Notes under the pieces: model-generated
Told to the model about the DNA's origin: nothing
What the model saw: only the letters and a program-made list of their open reading frames with translations
Database searches by the model: none
Made by a program: the position numbers and the translations under genes
Shown: piece by piece, positions 34,621 through 45,301 of the stretch
How the letters are laid out: each line of letters begins with the position of its first letter
Numbering within the stretch: the first letter of the stretch is position 1
Assembly: GCA_000469685.2 (NCBI GenBank)
Contig: LS997564.1
Coordinates: 16,023,591-16,087,590, forward strand
Direction: 5' to 3'
DNA length: 64,000 nucleotides
Origin: Haemonchus contortus
Lineage: Eukaryota > Nematoda > Chromadorea > Rhabditida > Trichostrongylidae

Positions 34621-35098
34621 AGGCACAGTTCGCGATCATTTTGGGTTTTCCAGATTATGATGAAAAATGAAAGGCAAGATCGAAGCTAGTGCGACTGAGG
34701 TGAAGAAACTGCGTGCATCGTTGTTTCCAAAGTGAAAAAGGCTTCGAAAAACCGTTAAAAAGGGGGGTAGACGAGAATGAGACCAGAATAATAAAGAAAA
34801 GTGGGGCGTTCGGACGAGATATACAATGTCTCGCTGCGTACGTGTGGGTCCTCGTGCGAATAGCAAAAGTAGCTCACCTTTTTCAGCCTCTAGGAGTAGG
34901 AGAATAACAGAGGAAAAAAGAATGGGAGAAAAATACCGCCTCATCACTCGGCGAACAGCTGATTGTGTGGGGGTTCTAGAACGAAAATTTGCAGTCTGTA
35001 TTGTTTCGACACTCTTCTCTGACGTCCAATGTGATATTGATCGAGAGGCGGGAAAGCTATTGACGTTTCCGCCCATTAAATTATTGTGAACTGTGCCT
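34621..35098. mobile_element. TTAA element, 478 bp
   Basis: AGGCACAGTTCGCGATCATT at the left and AATTATTGTGAACTGTGCCT at the right are inverted ends. Flanks are TTGA (34617-34620, one change) and TTAA (35099-35102). Interior words such as CCAGATTATGATGAAAAAT and GTTAAAAAGGGG are shared with the copies at 44266 and 63138 but not with 47968, defining a second interior type. No coding capacity. Confidence 0.8.
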
Positions 35099-35102
35099 TT
35101 AA

Positions 35103-35915
35103 GGCAAGATTCAGTGAAAGGTAGTATGAAATTCCGTGAATGTTTTCTGAAACTGGTGAATGGGACAATCAGATCATGGAAGAAAGCAACCACAATTGAT
35201 TTCTTCTCGATGAATCCCGCAGTACCCAGGTTACTTCAGCGAATTCATGCATCCGAAGAAACTTGGGTATATCCTCACTGCACCAACTTGCCATGTTAGC
35301 CACACACAGGTTTATTTGCTGGCAATAGCAACAGTTCAATCCTGAGCGAGCCTGGCGAGGGCAGACTCAAGTAAAAGGAACTACTGTGGTAGGTTTCTGA
35401 GCGAAGAATTCCAGTTGAGTTCGACGGCAGAGCAAGCATCTGGCCCCATTACACTGGACAGAATAAGAGGTCCGTCGAGCAATAGGGAAGATGAAGTCGG
35501 GAAGGTCACTTGTTCTGTTAGGATACCAATCCTCGAAGCGGGATCAAGTGGCTCAAGTGTGTGGAGGAACAGTTCTATCGTGTTCATCTCCAAACACAAA
35601 GGAGCTGTCCTACCTATTTATCCTCCATTCTATTCACTGATGGTTCGACATCCTATCCACTATCTAACATGCGTGGAGAGTTCTCAATTCCATTCGAAAA
35701 ACCATTTCAGATGCTTTTTACAGTCCTCCAGCGGATTTAAGCAGTTTGCATCCAGAGAATTCTGCAGGTAGCTCAACAAGCGGTGGTCTGATGGTGCTAT
35801 GTCCGAACTATACAAGAAGTGGTAGGACGCCCCACTCAAGCTGCAACAGTTTTTGACGAGTGGTCAGAAGTCGCACACGGGAGTGCGGTCCATCACATTG
35901 CGCTCGTTAAGTTTC
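35103..35915 (+). other. Unassigned stretch with several short plus-strand frames
   Basis: Frames of 60-120 codons occur (35093-35299 and 35415-35771), but none shows a domain and they overlap in different phases. No splice signals I would rely on. Possibly an old retroelement. Confidence 0.2.
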
Positions 35916-35919
35916 TGAG

Positions 35920-36140
35920 GCAATCGAACATCAAGGCGCCCAACAGAAGCAGGCCCCAGTCAAATGGTCTTGGATGATTGATTTCGAAGCACTAAGTCTT
36001 TCGCCTATTTCACAAGTAGTGATAGGCGGATTCGTTCCGATTAATATTTGATTCGGTCGTGATAGCCTCTCTGAGCTTGCTGAAAGTGAATTCACCCTCA
36101 TTGAATTTCGCAAACCACTCATGCACTGTAAATCCCTAGA
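35920..36140 (-). pseudogene. Mariner-like transposase N-terminal fragment
   Basis: Translating the minus strand gives EWFAKFNEGEFTFSKLREA, comparable with the mariner N-terminal pattern W-F-x-K-F-x-x-G-x-x-x-L-x-D near the helix-turn-helix. Stops follow. No TIRs found around it. Confidence 0.4.
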
Positions 36141-36699
36141 GCACTGTCTACAGGTGATACAGGTGATACTGCCTACTCAAACGAACCCAACTCTTTCTCG
36201 CGGCTCGAGCCGCATTCTCGCCCTAGCGGTAGGAGAGAAGCTTTAGATGCTGAAAATGCACCCGGTGGCTTATTATTTCACATGAGTCCTATAAAGAAAG
36301 ACTTCAAAGAATGTTAACTGAATCATACAAAGATGTGAAGGAGAACCTACCCTTTCATAAAATATACAATGTTGTAAGGTCAGATCCTTGATCTTTTGCA
36401 CAACAGTCGATCAACCCGGGGTGCTCAAAAACGACGAACACGTCCCGGACAACCCAGTAACAATCCTAACGACCTAACAAAAGCAATAGACACAAAAGCT
36501 GACGAGTTAGGGACAAAACTTCGACCTCGTACGAGACTCGAATTTGTACTTGTGCTGTCCGGGCACCCTGCTGTAATCCTTTACACTACCGTGAACGAGC
36601 CACAGCTGATGATTACGAAAACTACGTTTTTCAGCTCGGACCGGGCCGCTGATTCGAAAACAGGCGCGCATCTCAGTTGTTCCTGCGTTCCTCATCATT

Positions 36700-36810
36700 T
36701 TCTCATTGCTCGTAATTGCTCCTTGCTAGACCACACATTCCCTTCTTCTCAGCTTCAAACCTAGAACTTTCAGAATGTTAGTCACTCGACCGAGCTACAC
36801 GTTGCGTTGG
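36700..36810 (-). repeat. tRNA-like relic
   Basis: The minus strand reads GTAGCTCGGTCGAGTGACTA (good A-box) and then TAGGTTTGAAGCTGAG (poor B-box). The B-box mutations and weak stems argue for a pseudogene. Confidence 0.4.
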
Positions 36811-37180
36811 TTAGGCACTTATGGATATCCCTTCACTGTAGCGTGAAAAAGCACCAAATGCCAGCCCACTTCTCATGAACACGGTCTTATGGTTTGCTGG
36901 GTTCAGTTGCGTGCCGATTTTTTCTACAAGTGTTGTCGAGCTCTCGTAACATTCGTTACGGCAGCTCGATGTTCGGTGTTTTAAGCACGATTTCATCTGC
37001 AAAGCGGAGATGACGTAAAACGGCAGTCGACCTTCACTCCCATGTCTTTCCATTCCAAGTGGCGGCATAATGTTCTCGAGTGGCACTGAAACAAACAAAC
37101 CCGATCACGTACAATCGACTGTGCATGTCTTGGGGAATTCGGAGGTGGTAATGTTGTTGAGAGGCTTTCACCTCTTCTTC
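36811..37180 (-). pseudogene. RTE-like LINE fragment (RT palm to thumb)
   Basis: A minus-strand frame of 95 codons starting near 37098 includes VPLENIMPPLGMERHGSEGR (family pattern ATLENAMRxLEWxxxGVxVDGR) followed by a shifted FADD region and NPANHKTVFMRSG (family NLxKTxFMRNG). Frameshifts join these pieces. It shows more of this region than the larger RTE wreck at 22110-24200. Confidence 0.65.
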
Positions 37181-37184
37181 AACA

Positions 37185-38095
37185 TGCAGAGCTAGAACTC
37201 AGAGAAGATGGTGACAACTTTGCGAGCCCATAATGGTGCTCATATATACTTTACCTGAGTTCAAGGGTAAAGGAGCAGAGGGGTGTGTGAGTCAAGTAAA
37301 TGTTAAATTTTTAGCCCATGCAAGCTTTTTGATCGAGGTATTTATTTCACTCACCTCGATGCTCCCAAGGCTTTGGTAAAAAGCCTATTTTTTTCAAAAT
37401 AAAAGTATCTTAGCATAGGCTAGGTCGACAAGTCGTCGACTACCCTCCTCTGTGCTCCAGCCCTCAATGCTGGATAAGAGCGGCGCCCATCTCCCCCTAA
37501 AACTTAGTAAAAGTAAGTACAGAAGCCCTGCGTCGTAAGCCAGACGACCCGGAGCGTTTTGTAATCAAACGGAAAATCAACCTTGTGCGTAACGATAAGA
37601 CGCGAAGTACAGTCGGAACCAAATAGTAATCATCACGAGGTAAAAAGAAATTAAAATCTAACATTGTGTGAAGTTTCATCCCAACCACATCATGTTACAC
37701 TATAACCGAAGAGTGCAAGCCCATCAAGTATTGATGAGGCGCCTACATTTGCCTAGGTTTGATGAGCATCGATAAGAATAATTAATCTTCAATTTTCCAG
37801 GTCTTTGAATTCATAGAGCTTAGTTTGTGCGCGCTCATCTAGAGCTACTTATTCACTCCAGTTCGCACTCAAGCCATAAAGCCTTGGCAGCCTGGCTCTG
37901 GTCTCCTTTATTTCACTGCATTATTTGATGATAGTTTCCTGTGTGTTCTGCTGCTGTGACTTGCTGGAATGCTTCCTGATTAAACATTGAAAGTCAAATT
38001 GACACCTGATCTTTGTCCACTAGTTCTTTCTACTGTTCCTCGACTGTATTGTATATATGCATATGTATTTATATATTTATATATATCTACATACA
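37185..38095. other. Unassigned stretch ending in an AT-rich microsatellite
   Basis: No gene. Sequence near 37310-37380 (CCATGCAAGCTTTTTGATCGAGG) resembles the inside of the MITE at 1355-1655. A TA/CATA-rich tract lies at 38048-38103. Confidence 0.35.
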
Positions 38096-38103
38096 TATAT
38101 GTA

Positions 38104-38644
38104 CATGGTGACCCACCTGAAGTGTGACGCAGAAAACTAGCATCAAAATTGTCCAAATCAAACCAAATAGGAAACATTTACTTCTATACAATCATCACAA
38201 AATTGTAAACAACATATCACATCTCGCATGCAGAATGGCCATATTTCGCTTTAATGCAAGCATCCAATCTCTTTCGGAAGTTTTGAAGAATGAGCGCAAT
38301 CACTTTCATCCCACGCTTCTACAAGAGAATTTTTTTCAGAGGGTCCAAATACCTATTTTTGAAAGCGCAGACTTTTTGCTCCAGAATCGTTCATACAGCG
38401 AAATCCAGAGGATTAAGATCATGGAATTTGAAGGCTAAACCTGCTTCGCCGCAAAAACCTGGAAGTGTGTTTTCACAACATTACAGCATCTTCTTTGCGC
38501 TGTGGGCTGGTGCCCAACCCTACGAAAGGTTCAGCTGACGTTCATAGCGTTCCTTTCCGCCCAGGGGATCATCGCATCCTCCAGCCCAGAAGCCCGTAAG
38601 TTGATTTTTTTTATTGCCCGTCACACTTCATGTGGGTCACCCTG
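38104..38644 (-). mobile_element. Tc/mariner deletion derivative, 541 bp
   Basis: Ends are inverted: CATGGTGACCCACCTGAAGT at 38104 and CTTCATGTGGGTCACCCTG at 38644, flanked by TA (38102-38103 and 38645-38646). Inside, the minus strand retains part of a transposase, including NPLDFAVWTILEQKVCAF, typical of the region after the third catalytic residue. The N-terminal half is deleted. Confidence 0.8.
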
Positions 38645-38652
38645 TATATGTA

Positions 38653-39046
38653 TTAGGTTGTTGCATAATTATTTCGGATTTTTTTCAGCAAATTTTACTT
38701 GAAAAAACGATAGAAATATTTAGCAAAGACATGTTCAAATAATTGCTCCGGAACATATCCACCATCTACGTAAAGCACTGCTTCCCATTTGCTAGGCGGT
38801 CTTCGGCTTTGGCTGACTGTTCCATCGCCGAGAAGTTCGTTGAGATCACGTTATGAGTGTGCCTCCTTCCAACACTTCTCGAAGTAATAGAACATGATGT
38901 GGCGTATATGAAGATGACTTTCTAGACATATTTCTGTTAAGAAAAGCAAGAAGTTTATTTCTTCAGGAATCCCGAATTCAAAAGTTTAATTTTATCGAGA
39001 GAAAAGAAGTCGCGAAAAAATCCGCAATAATTATGCATCAACTTAA
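38653..39046. mobile_element. Mariner-type MITE, 394 bp
   Basis: TTAGGTTGTTGCATAATTAT at 38653 and ATAATTATGCATCAACTTAA ending at 39046 are inverted ends flanked by TA (38651-38652 and 39047-39048). It shares interior words with the copy at 50598-51175 (ACTGCTTCCCATTTGCTAG). It lies only 8 bp from the preceding Tc/mariner derivative. Confidence 0.85.
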
Positions 39047-39049
39047 TAC

Positions 39050-39598
39050 ATATATATTTATATGTGCGCACACAACAACACGATTTATTTATTCCTACTT
39101 ATTGAAAAAATATAATAAAACCGAGCTAGTAGTTGACCGAATATCAGCTATCGCTGCTATCCGGCGTTTTTTTAAACTCCGTCCCTGCGTCGATAGTTCG
39201 AAAGGAGGAGTAAATACTCCACTTCTGAGGGTAAACATGAGCTCAGTCATTGCGGAAACGCAGCTACTCTTACAGGCTCTTTTTAGCAGCTTTATCTCAG
39301 CAATTCTGAAGAGTTTCCTATTTCGTCATCGTTGCTCGTCTCTTTCTCAATTACATTAATAATCAATTACGAATGCTGTTGATCTTTATCACACGCGTGA
39401 TCCAGATGCATGAGTTCTTAGCTGTTTTGTTTCAGTTTCTGCTGTGTCGTACGCTGTGCTCGGAGGGTCCCTTGGGTGTATTGACTGATTATAAGGCATC
39501 CCTATCCCTACCCATTCCTTTTAGCACAAAATTTGTTGCATAGTAACTTTCCGCGGTGAACTGCCCTAATGTCTGGCAAGTAGGACTAATATTGGGTT
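39050..39598 (+). other. Upstream flank of the Ser-rich gene
   Basis: No convincing exon is recognised. Promoter and first exon(s) of the downstream gene may lie here, because that gene's first visible coding block begins at an acceptor-like site rather than a clear start. Confidence 0.3.
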
Positions 39599-41236
39599 AT
39601 GCCTTCACGTTTCTCTTCTTTCTCTTCCAGTTTACACTCAGTCGGTTTTCGTAGGTCTTCCGACGAGCGCAAGTTCGATGGCAATCCAGCGAACTCTAGG
39701 GATACTCAAAATGGTGAGATCAATTCCCTACTAGAACGCTATGGGGTCAGAAAACCCTCTGTTACCAAAAGCCCACCACAAAGCTCATTCGAGCAGCGTC
39801 GACAACAGCAGCTGGTTACGGATAGTGGATTGAGTAAGACACGACGAGAAACCGAGAGCGCTGGTGTAGGATCAATGGTGGTCGGCGGCTCCAATTTGTT
39901 TGGCACAGGTGTCTGCAGCAGCTCTTCCAGAGTTCCTGATCGAAAAAATGTGTCTAGTACCACTAAAGATACTCAGGAGATCGATCATAACGAATTCATG
40001 AACAGGCTGCTTGTGGCTCATAATCGCGTCGACGACCTACTTCGATCTAGAGGATTGAGTGCAGAGGACGAATCCAAATATCTCAGAGCTTGGACGGAAA
40101 TCCCAATCGTACGAGCTCGATATTGCAGGCGAGCACGAACACCAAGCACGAGTTCGAGTGATTCGGGTCTCTCGACGGACAATGGCAGCGAAAGAAGTAG
40201 CTCCATTGCAAACAAAAAGGAGGATATCACTTGCGAACATCAGTTCGTACGACCCGAAACCTGTCTCTCATGCTCTAAAACCTTTCATTCGTATCAACCG
40301 TGTTCGAAAGCATATTTGTCCTGTAGGGAACATCGTGATAAATCGACAACAGCTGTGTCTCCCCTTGACGAAGGACCAGTGTTCAAAGCGACCTCCAAAG
40401 TACTAGCTGCTGGACCACTACGAGATAAGCCTGTCGAATTTGCTTGTGTATTTTATGCACATGAGACCTCATCTTCCTCGATCTTTTTAAAATCCAGGGA
40501 GGAGTATCAGGAAGTGAAGAAGAGCCTGCACTCATCAATAAAAGCTGAAAAGCAGATCAGAGTTCAAGCAAGTTCTGTAGGGTTGCAACCTGCAACCACA
40601 CAGAAGCGAATATGCAACTTTCAAAAAGACCAGCCACCTGTTGATCAAACGAAGGAACAGGGAAAGGATGCAACTACAAAACCTGTGACCATCATGACTA
40701 TAATAGAACAACAAAGGGCTGTTCTGGCCAATCTTGAGCGCAAACCATGCTCTATTTTGCCCTGCTCCGCTGACATTTCCATTCAACATTGCAGCTTTTA
40801 TAAGGGTTCCGTGAGGGCTGTAGGCAAACCAGAAAGAAACGTCAGAATGAATTTGCGCCTCACCGAACGAGCACCGAATAAGTGTTTGACAAAGATCTCG
40901 CTTCCTACGACACCTCGATCGTTGTACGCATATCTGCGAGTACCACAAAAGCCACCTACTGTGAACCGCAAGAAGAACGTTCATGTGGTGAAACGAGGGT
41001 TTAAAGTTGGTAAACTTGATCTATCATCGATATTAGGCTCGCCAAAAAAGACTAAGCAACAGAAGAAGGTTAACCGTCTGGTCATTCCCGAGTTTCTACT
41101 GAGCGGTGACGCTATAGAGGATCCTAAAAATGATAGAAAACAAATGAGAGAAGTCGGTGCAACAAAAGGCAACAGTGTTGGTGTTGAACCAAATGGAGCA
41201 TCTCTACCGAAGCGATCCTCAATTCGACTCGCCTAA
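39599..41236 (+). CDS. Ser-rich protein of unknown function (one long exon)
   Basis: This is the longest non-repeat frame, 545 codons from the ATG at 39599 to TAA at 41234-41236. The ATG lies just before TTCTCTTCTTTCTCTTCCAG, a strong nematode acceptor, so the coding exon more likely starts at 39631 with upstream exons unseen. The product is polar, basic and mostly disordered. A more ordered helical block is at residues 130-170 (EFMNRLLVAHNRVDDLLRSR). A Ser run with DSGLST follows at 188-193. A Cys/His cluster at 212-245 (C212, H214, C222, C225, H230, C235, C242, H245) could bind a metal. The C-terminal third is Lys/Arg-rich. I recognise no family. The open length, codon flow and lack of stops argue for a real gene. 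Confidence 0.7.
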   Translation: MPSRFSSFSSSLHSVGFRRSSDERKFDGNPANSRDTQNGEINSLLERYGVRKPSVTKSPPQSSFEQRRQQQLVTDSGLSKTRRETESAGVGSMVVGGSNLFGTGVCSSSSRVPDRKNVSSTTKDTQEIDHNEFMNRLLVAHNRVDDLLRSRGLSAEDESKYLRAWTEIPIVRARYCRRARTPSTSSSDSGLSTDNGSERSSSIANKKEDITCEHQFVRPETCLSCSKTFHSYQPCSKAYLSCREHRDKSTTAVSPLDEGPVFKATSKVLAAGPLRDKPVEFACVFYAHETSSSSIFLKSREEYQEVKKSLHSSIKAEKQIRVQASSVGLQPATTQKRICNFQKDQPPVDQTKEQGKDATTKPVTIMTIIEQQRAVLANLERKPCSILPCSADISIQHCSFYKGSVRAVGKPERNVRMNLRLTERAPNKCLTKISLPTTPRSLYAYLRVPQKPPTVNRKKNVHVVKRGFKVGKLDLSSILGSPKKTKQQKKVNRLVIPEFLLSGDAIEDPKNDRKQMREVGATKGNSVGVEPNGASLPKRSSIRLA

Positions 41237-41602
41237 CTCGCTTCCACAAAAAAGCCAATCTTCACAGTAGTTGGTGATAGCTGCCCATCAGAAGAGAACT
41301 CTCTGATCACGACCCCTCAAAGCCCTATTTCTATTGAGATGCGTCAGTGTACGCATTCGATCGTCACATTTACATTTTCGTGGAAATTATTCGGTCCTAA
41401 TACCTTAACATTCAAACCCTGTACAAACGAATTCCCAGACTTAAACTACATGTTATATCCTTATTCCAATGTAATCAAGACTGCCCTCAAATTCCGAGAT
41501 CAGCGATGGGATTCATTCAGTATAATACAAAATATCGTCATACACCTCAGCCCCACCGTCAACCATCATTACCCTCCTTTCGAAAAGTCTACCGTAGGGT
41601 GA
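41237..41602 (+). other. In-frame continuation after the Ser-rich gene's stop
   Basis: The same frame stays open for 122 codons after the TAA, beginning LASTKKPIFTVVGDSCPSEE and running on with SLITTPQSPISIEM. It could be 3' UTR, a readthrough extension, or an alternative C-terminal exon (an acceptor-like CTTCACAG lies at 41262-41269). Confidence 0.3.
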
Positions 41603-41911
41603 AACAAATCTCGACAAGGGTACATCTGTTAGAATATCCACCACTGAAAAACGGTCGGACAGTATGGAACATAGTCAACACCAAGCGACCAGATTGATGG
41701 ATTTCTCGTTTATGGAAAGTGTGGTGGGATCATCTCTAAATTTTCCTACATCTTCTTTCTAAAAATCTGGTTAATTTAGTTCTGAGGAAAGGTTGCTAGA
41801 GATGGAGAAAGATGAGCAACAGCATCGTGACATCAGAAATGGATCAGCGTGTAGGAAAGCAATAGGTACTGTACTGTCTTTCGAACGTTTCCTTACCATA
41901 TATAAAGCGCT

Positions 41912-41971
41912 CTGTCTGTCTGTCTGTCTGTCTGTTTGTTTGTTTGTTTGTTTGTTTGTTTGTTTGTTTGT
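41912..41971. repeat. (TGTC)n/(TTGT)n microsatellite
   Basis: About four TGTC steps followed by about ten TTGT steps. Part of the Helitron-like repeat at 41890. Confidence 0.9.
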
Positions 41972-42449
41972 ACGGAAATTCGATATAACCTGAAGAAACA
42001 CCTGGAGAAGTCGGGTCAAGTTTGGAATGGGTTGAGCATAGGGTAAGTGCAACAGAGCACATGTGAGCCTAGCGGAACTCCGCCCCCAAGGGGCGGGGCA
42101 TGCGCCGGAATTGGGCGGGGTCATGAGCGAGTTCTTCTAATTCGGTCTCATAATGTTCCAGACACCGGGAAAAAATATGCGTAGGTGAGGGATGGGTCAA
42201 CAATCAAAATAAAGGAAACTTACCGGCGGTGGGCGGAGCGTTCTCGCAGTGGGCGGTACTTTCCACAGAGATTCATAACTCGATTTAACGAAGGCGTCGA
42301 GACCAGCGAAAAAAATAAAAAGAGGGAGCAAGGCCTTATGCGTGCTGAGCATGCATAAGTATAGCGAAGCCCCGCCCACGAGGGGCGGGGCGTGCGTTTA
42401 GGTGAAAGCTACTTTTCAAAAATTAGTGTAACTTCGTTCGGAAAAGTTA

Positions 42450-43210
42450 TAGAATGCGGAAAAAAAGTGGTTAGAGGTAATGGGACAAATGTGGTCAAAT
42501 CCCGAAAGTGGGCGGGGTTGGCACCAAAGTGGGCGGGGCTCAGATCAAAAATTCATAATTCTATTCAGAAACGTGCTGGGATGCGGCAAAAAGGTGTCAA
42601 GGTGTAAAAGAACAAATGTGGTCAAATCCCGAAAGTGGGCGGGGTTGGCACCAAAGTGGGCGGGGCTCAGATCAAAAATTCATAATTCTATTCAGAAACG
42701 TGCTGGGATGCGGCAAAAAGGTGTCAAGGTGTAAAAGAACAAATTTGGCCAAATCCCGAAAGTGGGCAGGGTTCGCACCAAAGTGGGCGGGGCTTAGATC
42801 AAAAATTTATATCTTTATCCAGAAACGTGCTGGGATGCAGGAAAAAGGTGTCAAGGCGTAAAAGAAGAAATGTGGTCAGATCCCCAAGGTGAGCGGAGTT
42901 AGCACCAAAGTGGGCGGGGCTTAGATCAAAATTTCATAACTCTATGCAGAAACGTTTTAGAACGCGGGAAACAAGTGGTTAGAGGTAATGGAACAAGTGT
43001 GGCCGAATCTTCGAAGTGGGCGGGGCTGGCACCAAAGTGGGCGGGGCTTAGATAAAACTTTATAACTCCGTTCAGAAACGTTCTAGAACGCGGGAAAAAA
43101 GTGGTAAGAGGAATTGGAACAAATGTAGTTAAGTCCTCGAAGAGGGCGGAACTGGCACATAGAAGCGGGCTAGGACCAAAAATTCATCTCTTCAAAAACT
43201 TTCTGGAATG
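42450..43210 (+). repeat. 127-bp tandem array, about six units
   Basis: The landmark AACAAATGTGGTCAAATCCC or a close variant recurs with its ATG (or equivalent) at 42489, 42616, 42743, 42870, 42997 and 43123, a period of 127 (last step 126). Units two and three are nearly identical; outer units are more diverged. Each contains two GTGGGCGGGGC blocks. The open frames over it (for example 42480-42734) repeat with the array and are not genes. Confidence 0.92.
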
Positions 43211-43354
43211 CGGAAAAATGGTTTGGAGCAGTCAAAAGAAGGGTGGTCAAGTTTATTGTGGAAAGGGTTTGCACAAAGGTGACCAGAGCTATGATCAACC
43301 ACTAATAACTGAGCTGAAATATATCGAGCGTGATGCTATCAGCAGTTCAGCGTT

Positions 43355-43830
43355 CGAATCTAGAGAGAACCATCTTATTCTGATTATCCAACATTCCTCT
43401 GAATGACTCCATCGTGGATAAGTGGCCGTCGACATATACTGCGCGCGTTAGCGTGCATAGCCAAACTGGTATAAAATAATGTTTTGAAAGAATCCAAGTA
43501 ATAGATTTGAATAAGTTCTACAACTACACTATCTTCGCTCGCACGACATTAACCTCATAATATCGTTGTTCTTGACCCTGGCCTTTATGGCTGAATTCTG
43601 ACATTGTATCTCAACTACTTGATAAGCTTGATATCTTATTTGACGTATTGAATCGATTCCTGTAACAAACTGCGTACTAGTATAGTGGTTGCAGTTACAT
43701 GGCACTATATGTAAATCGTTAGGTGAGCCTGTTGCTTAGTCGATGTGTGTATGTTGGAGTGTCTCGGTTGTGCGTATGCCGTTGTGCGTGTCGGTGTGGG
43801 CGTATCTCGGTGTGTGTACGGTGTGTGTCA
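43355..43830. other. Unassigned stretch
   Basis: No gene. Contains GCGCGCGTTAGCGTGCATAG at 43441-43460, a motif also found at 47224 and (inverted) 50552. Confidence 0.35.
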
Positions 43831-43832
43831 GT

Positions 43833-44092
43833 GGCTGCTTTCATACTCTGCCGACCGGCCGGCGTGCCACGAGGCAGTGCTAGGGGGAAGGAGGGCGGCA
43901 GACGGTCGGTCAACCCCTCGAAGAGCTGTAAACAAGGAGAGACAAGATCAAAAACCACTTGTACGAGCCCCTGGTTGTTTGGTTTTTGATCTTGTTCTTC
44001 TTTGTTTATATCCCTTCGACCGACCGTCTGCCGCCCTCCTCCCCCCTAGCACTGCCTCGTGGCACGCCGGCCGGCAGACTATGAAAGCAGCC
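43833..44092. mobile_element. Foldback MITE with GGCTGCTTTCATA ends, about 260 bp
   Basis: GGCTGCTTTCATACTCTGCC at the left pairs with GGCAGACTATGAAAGCAGCC at the right. Pairing continues inward through GCCGGCGTGCCACGAGGCAG and beyond, so most of the element is stem. CAGTG flanks it on both sides, suggesting a 5-bp target duplication. The inner GAGACAAGATCAAAAACCAC block is shared with the copy at 54393. Confidence 0.85.
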
Positions 44093-44265
44093 AGTGCGTA
44101 CAGACCGAAGTTCATACCCTCTGTCTCCCTGAACCTGGAGCGTCCAACTTTGAGAGGAATGCAGGCGATAGTAGAAGTTGCTATTTAATCACTTCATCAG
44201 CTGAGGATACTTTTCAAAATCAGCTCATCATCTGTCGTTCCGTTGACCTTGACCGATTTCTTTAG

Positions 44266-44870
44266 AGGCACAGTCCACGATAGTTTCGGGTGATCCAGAT
44301 TATGATGAAAAATAGAAGACAAGATCGGAAATAGTGCGATGCAAAGTGAAAAAAGACTTCGCAAACCGTTAAAAAAGGGGCTGGATGAGAATGAGACCAG
44401 AAAAATGTGGAAGAGTGGGGCGTTCGGACGAGCTATACAATGTGTCTCACTGCGTGCGTGTGGGTCCTGGTGGGAATAACGGGCTATGGTAAGCAAAAAA
44501 TCCGTTTACTTATGCGCATAAGTAAACAAGAACACGAGCAACAGCAAAAGTAGCTCACTTTTTCAGCTTCTAGGAGTAGGAAATAAAATAAGGGATCGCG
44601 GCAGCAAAAAGACCTCAACACTCGGCGATAAGCTGATTGTGTGTGGGTCTTAGAACGAATAATAGCAATCTGTATTGCCTCGACACTCGTCTAGCGTGAC
44701 ATCGATCGAGGGTTGAAGCCAATTACGACAGCAACAGGACTTACACTATGCCCTAAGCGCCGAGATTGTGGGGGCGAGAGGGTCCCTTCTACTAATCCAT
44801 GGGGGGGGGGGGAGGACTGAGTACTCCGGAAGGAAGAACTCAGTAACATTTTTTAACGTAAACCGTGCCT
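44266..44870. mobile_element. TTAA element, 605 bp
   Basis: The left end AGGCACAGTCCACGATAGTT follows TTAG (one change from TTAA). The right end GTAAACCGTGCCT precedes TTAA (44871-44874). The interior matches the 34621 copy. It contains a perfect 24-base palindrome (GTTTACTTATGC / GCATAAGTAAAC, about 44503-44526) and a run of 12-13 G at about 44801. Confidence 0.75.
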
Positions 44871-44874
44871 TTAA

Positions 44875-45140
44875 GCGGGCGCCAGTAACGTCTCCATGCA
44901 TCCCTTTCGTGAGCTAGCGTGGTCCCCGAGGTACACGAGGCATAGCTCCATCCGTTCAGCGTTCTTGCGAAGAAGTCTGATCATCAAGCAGGCGAAATCC
45001 ATGCATTCACTTGATCTTCGGAGAGATCCAGCCAGTAACTGCTCTGATCTAAAGGTCACCACAATATCGCATCACGTGTCCGGTCCACCTCATCCTCTTT
45101 TCTTGATTTAGGCAATGGCGTCCCTCTTCGTTCGTCGAAC
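44875..45140 (-). pseudogene. RTE-like LINE C-terminal fragment
   Basis: The minus strand reads NQEKRMRWTGHVMRYCGDL, matching the KIRWAGHVMR pattern near the end of RTE-type proteins. Other frames below it show further family words with shifts. Very short and dead. Confidence 0.55.
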
Positions 45141-45301
45141 TAGTCCAGGGTGAGCCATAAACATGGTGACAAATAGTTGTCGTGCAGAAACTGCTATTTG
45201 TATTGATACATGGTGAAATATGTGTAACATTTGCTGTACATCGTATCAACAAAATGAACGCACTGTCGTCTGATATAACCGTGTCCTGTACTAAATACGT
45301 A

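Larger units (their letters stand above)
41890..43350 (+). mobile_element. Helitron-like repeat H, 3' end not found
   Basis: TCCTTACCATATATAAAGCG at 41890 resembles the local Helitron 5' end (TCCTACTATATATAATTCGC) and is followed by a (TGTC)n(TTGT)n tract like the family's GT tract. Inside are GGGGCGGGGC blocks and the 127-bp array. I could not identify a CTRR hairpin end, so the right limit is approximate. Fragments of the same repeat occur at 51380-51600 (inverted) and 58610-58890. Confidence 0.5.

Noticed and set aside
40535..40984. 149-codon minus frame
   Set aside because: Antisense shadow of the Ser-rich gene.
42392..42861. Repeated frames containing SGRGW- or KWAGLAPKW-type peptides
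   Set aside because: They follow the 127-bp array because the period maps to shifting frames; no independent evidence of translation.
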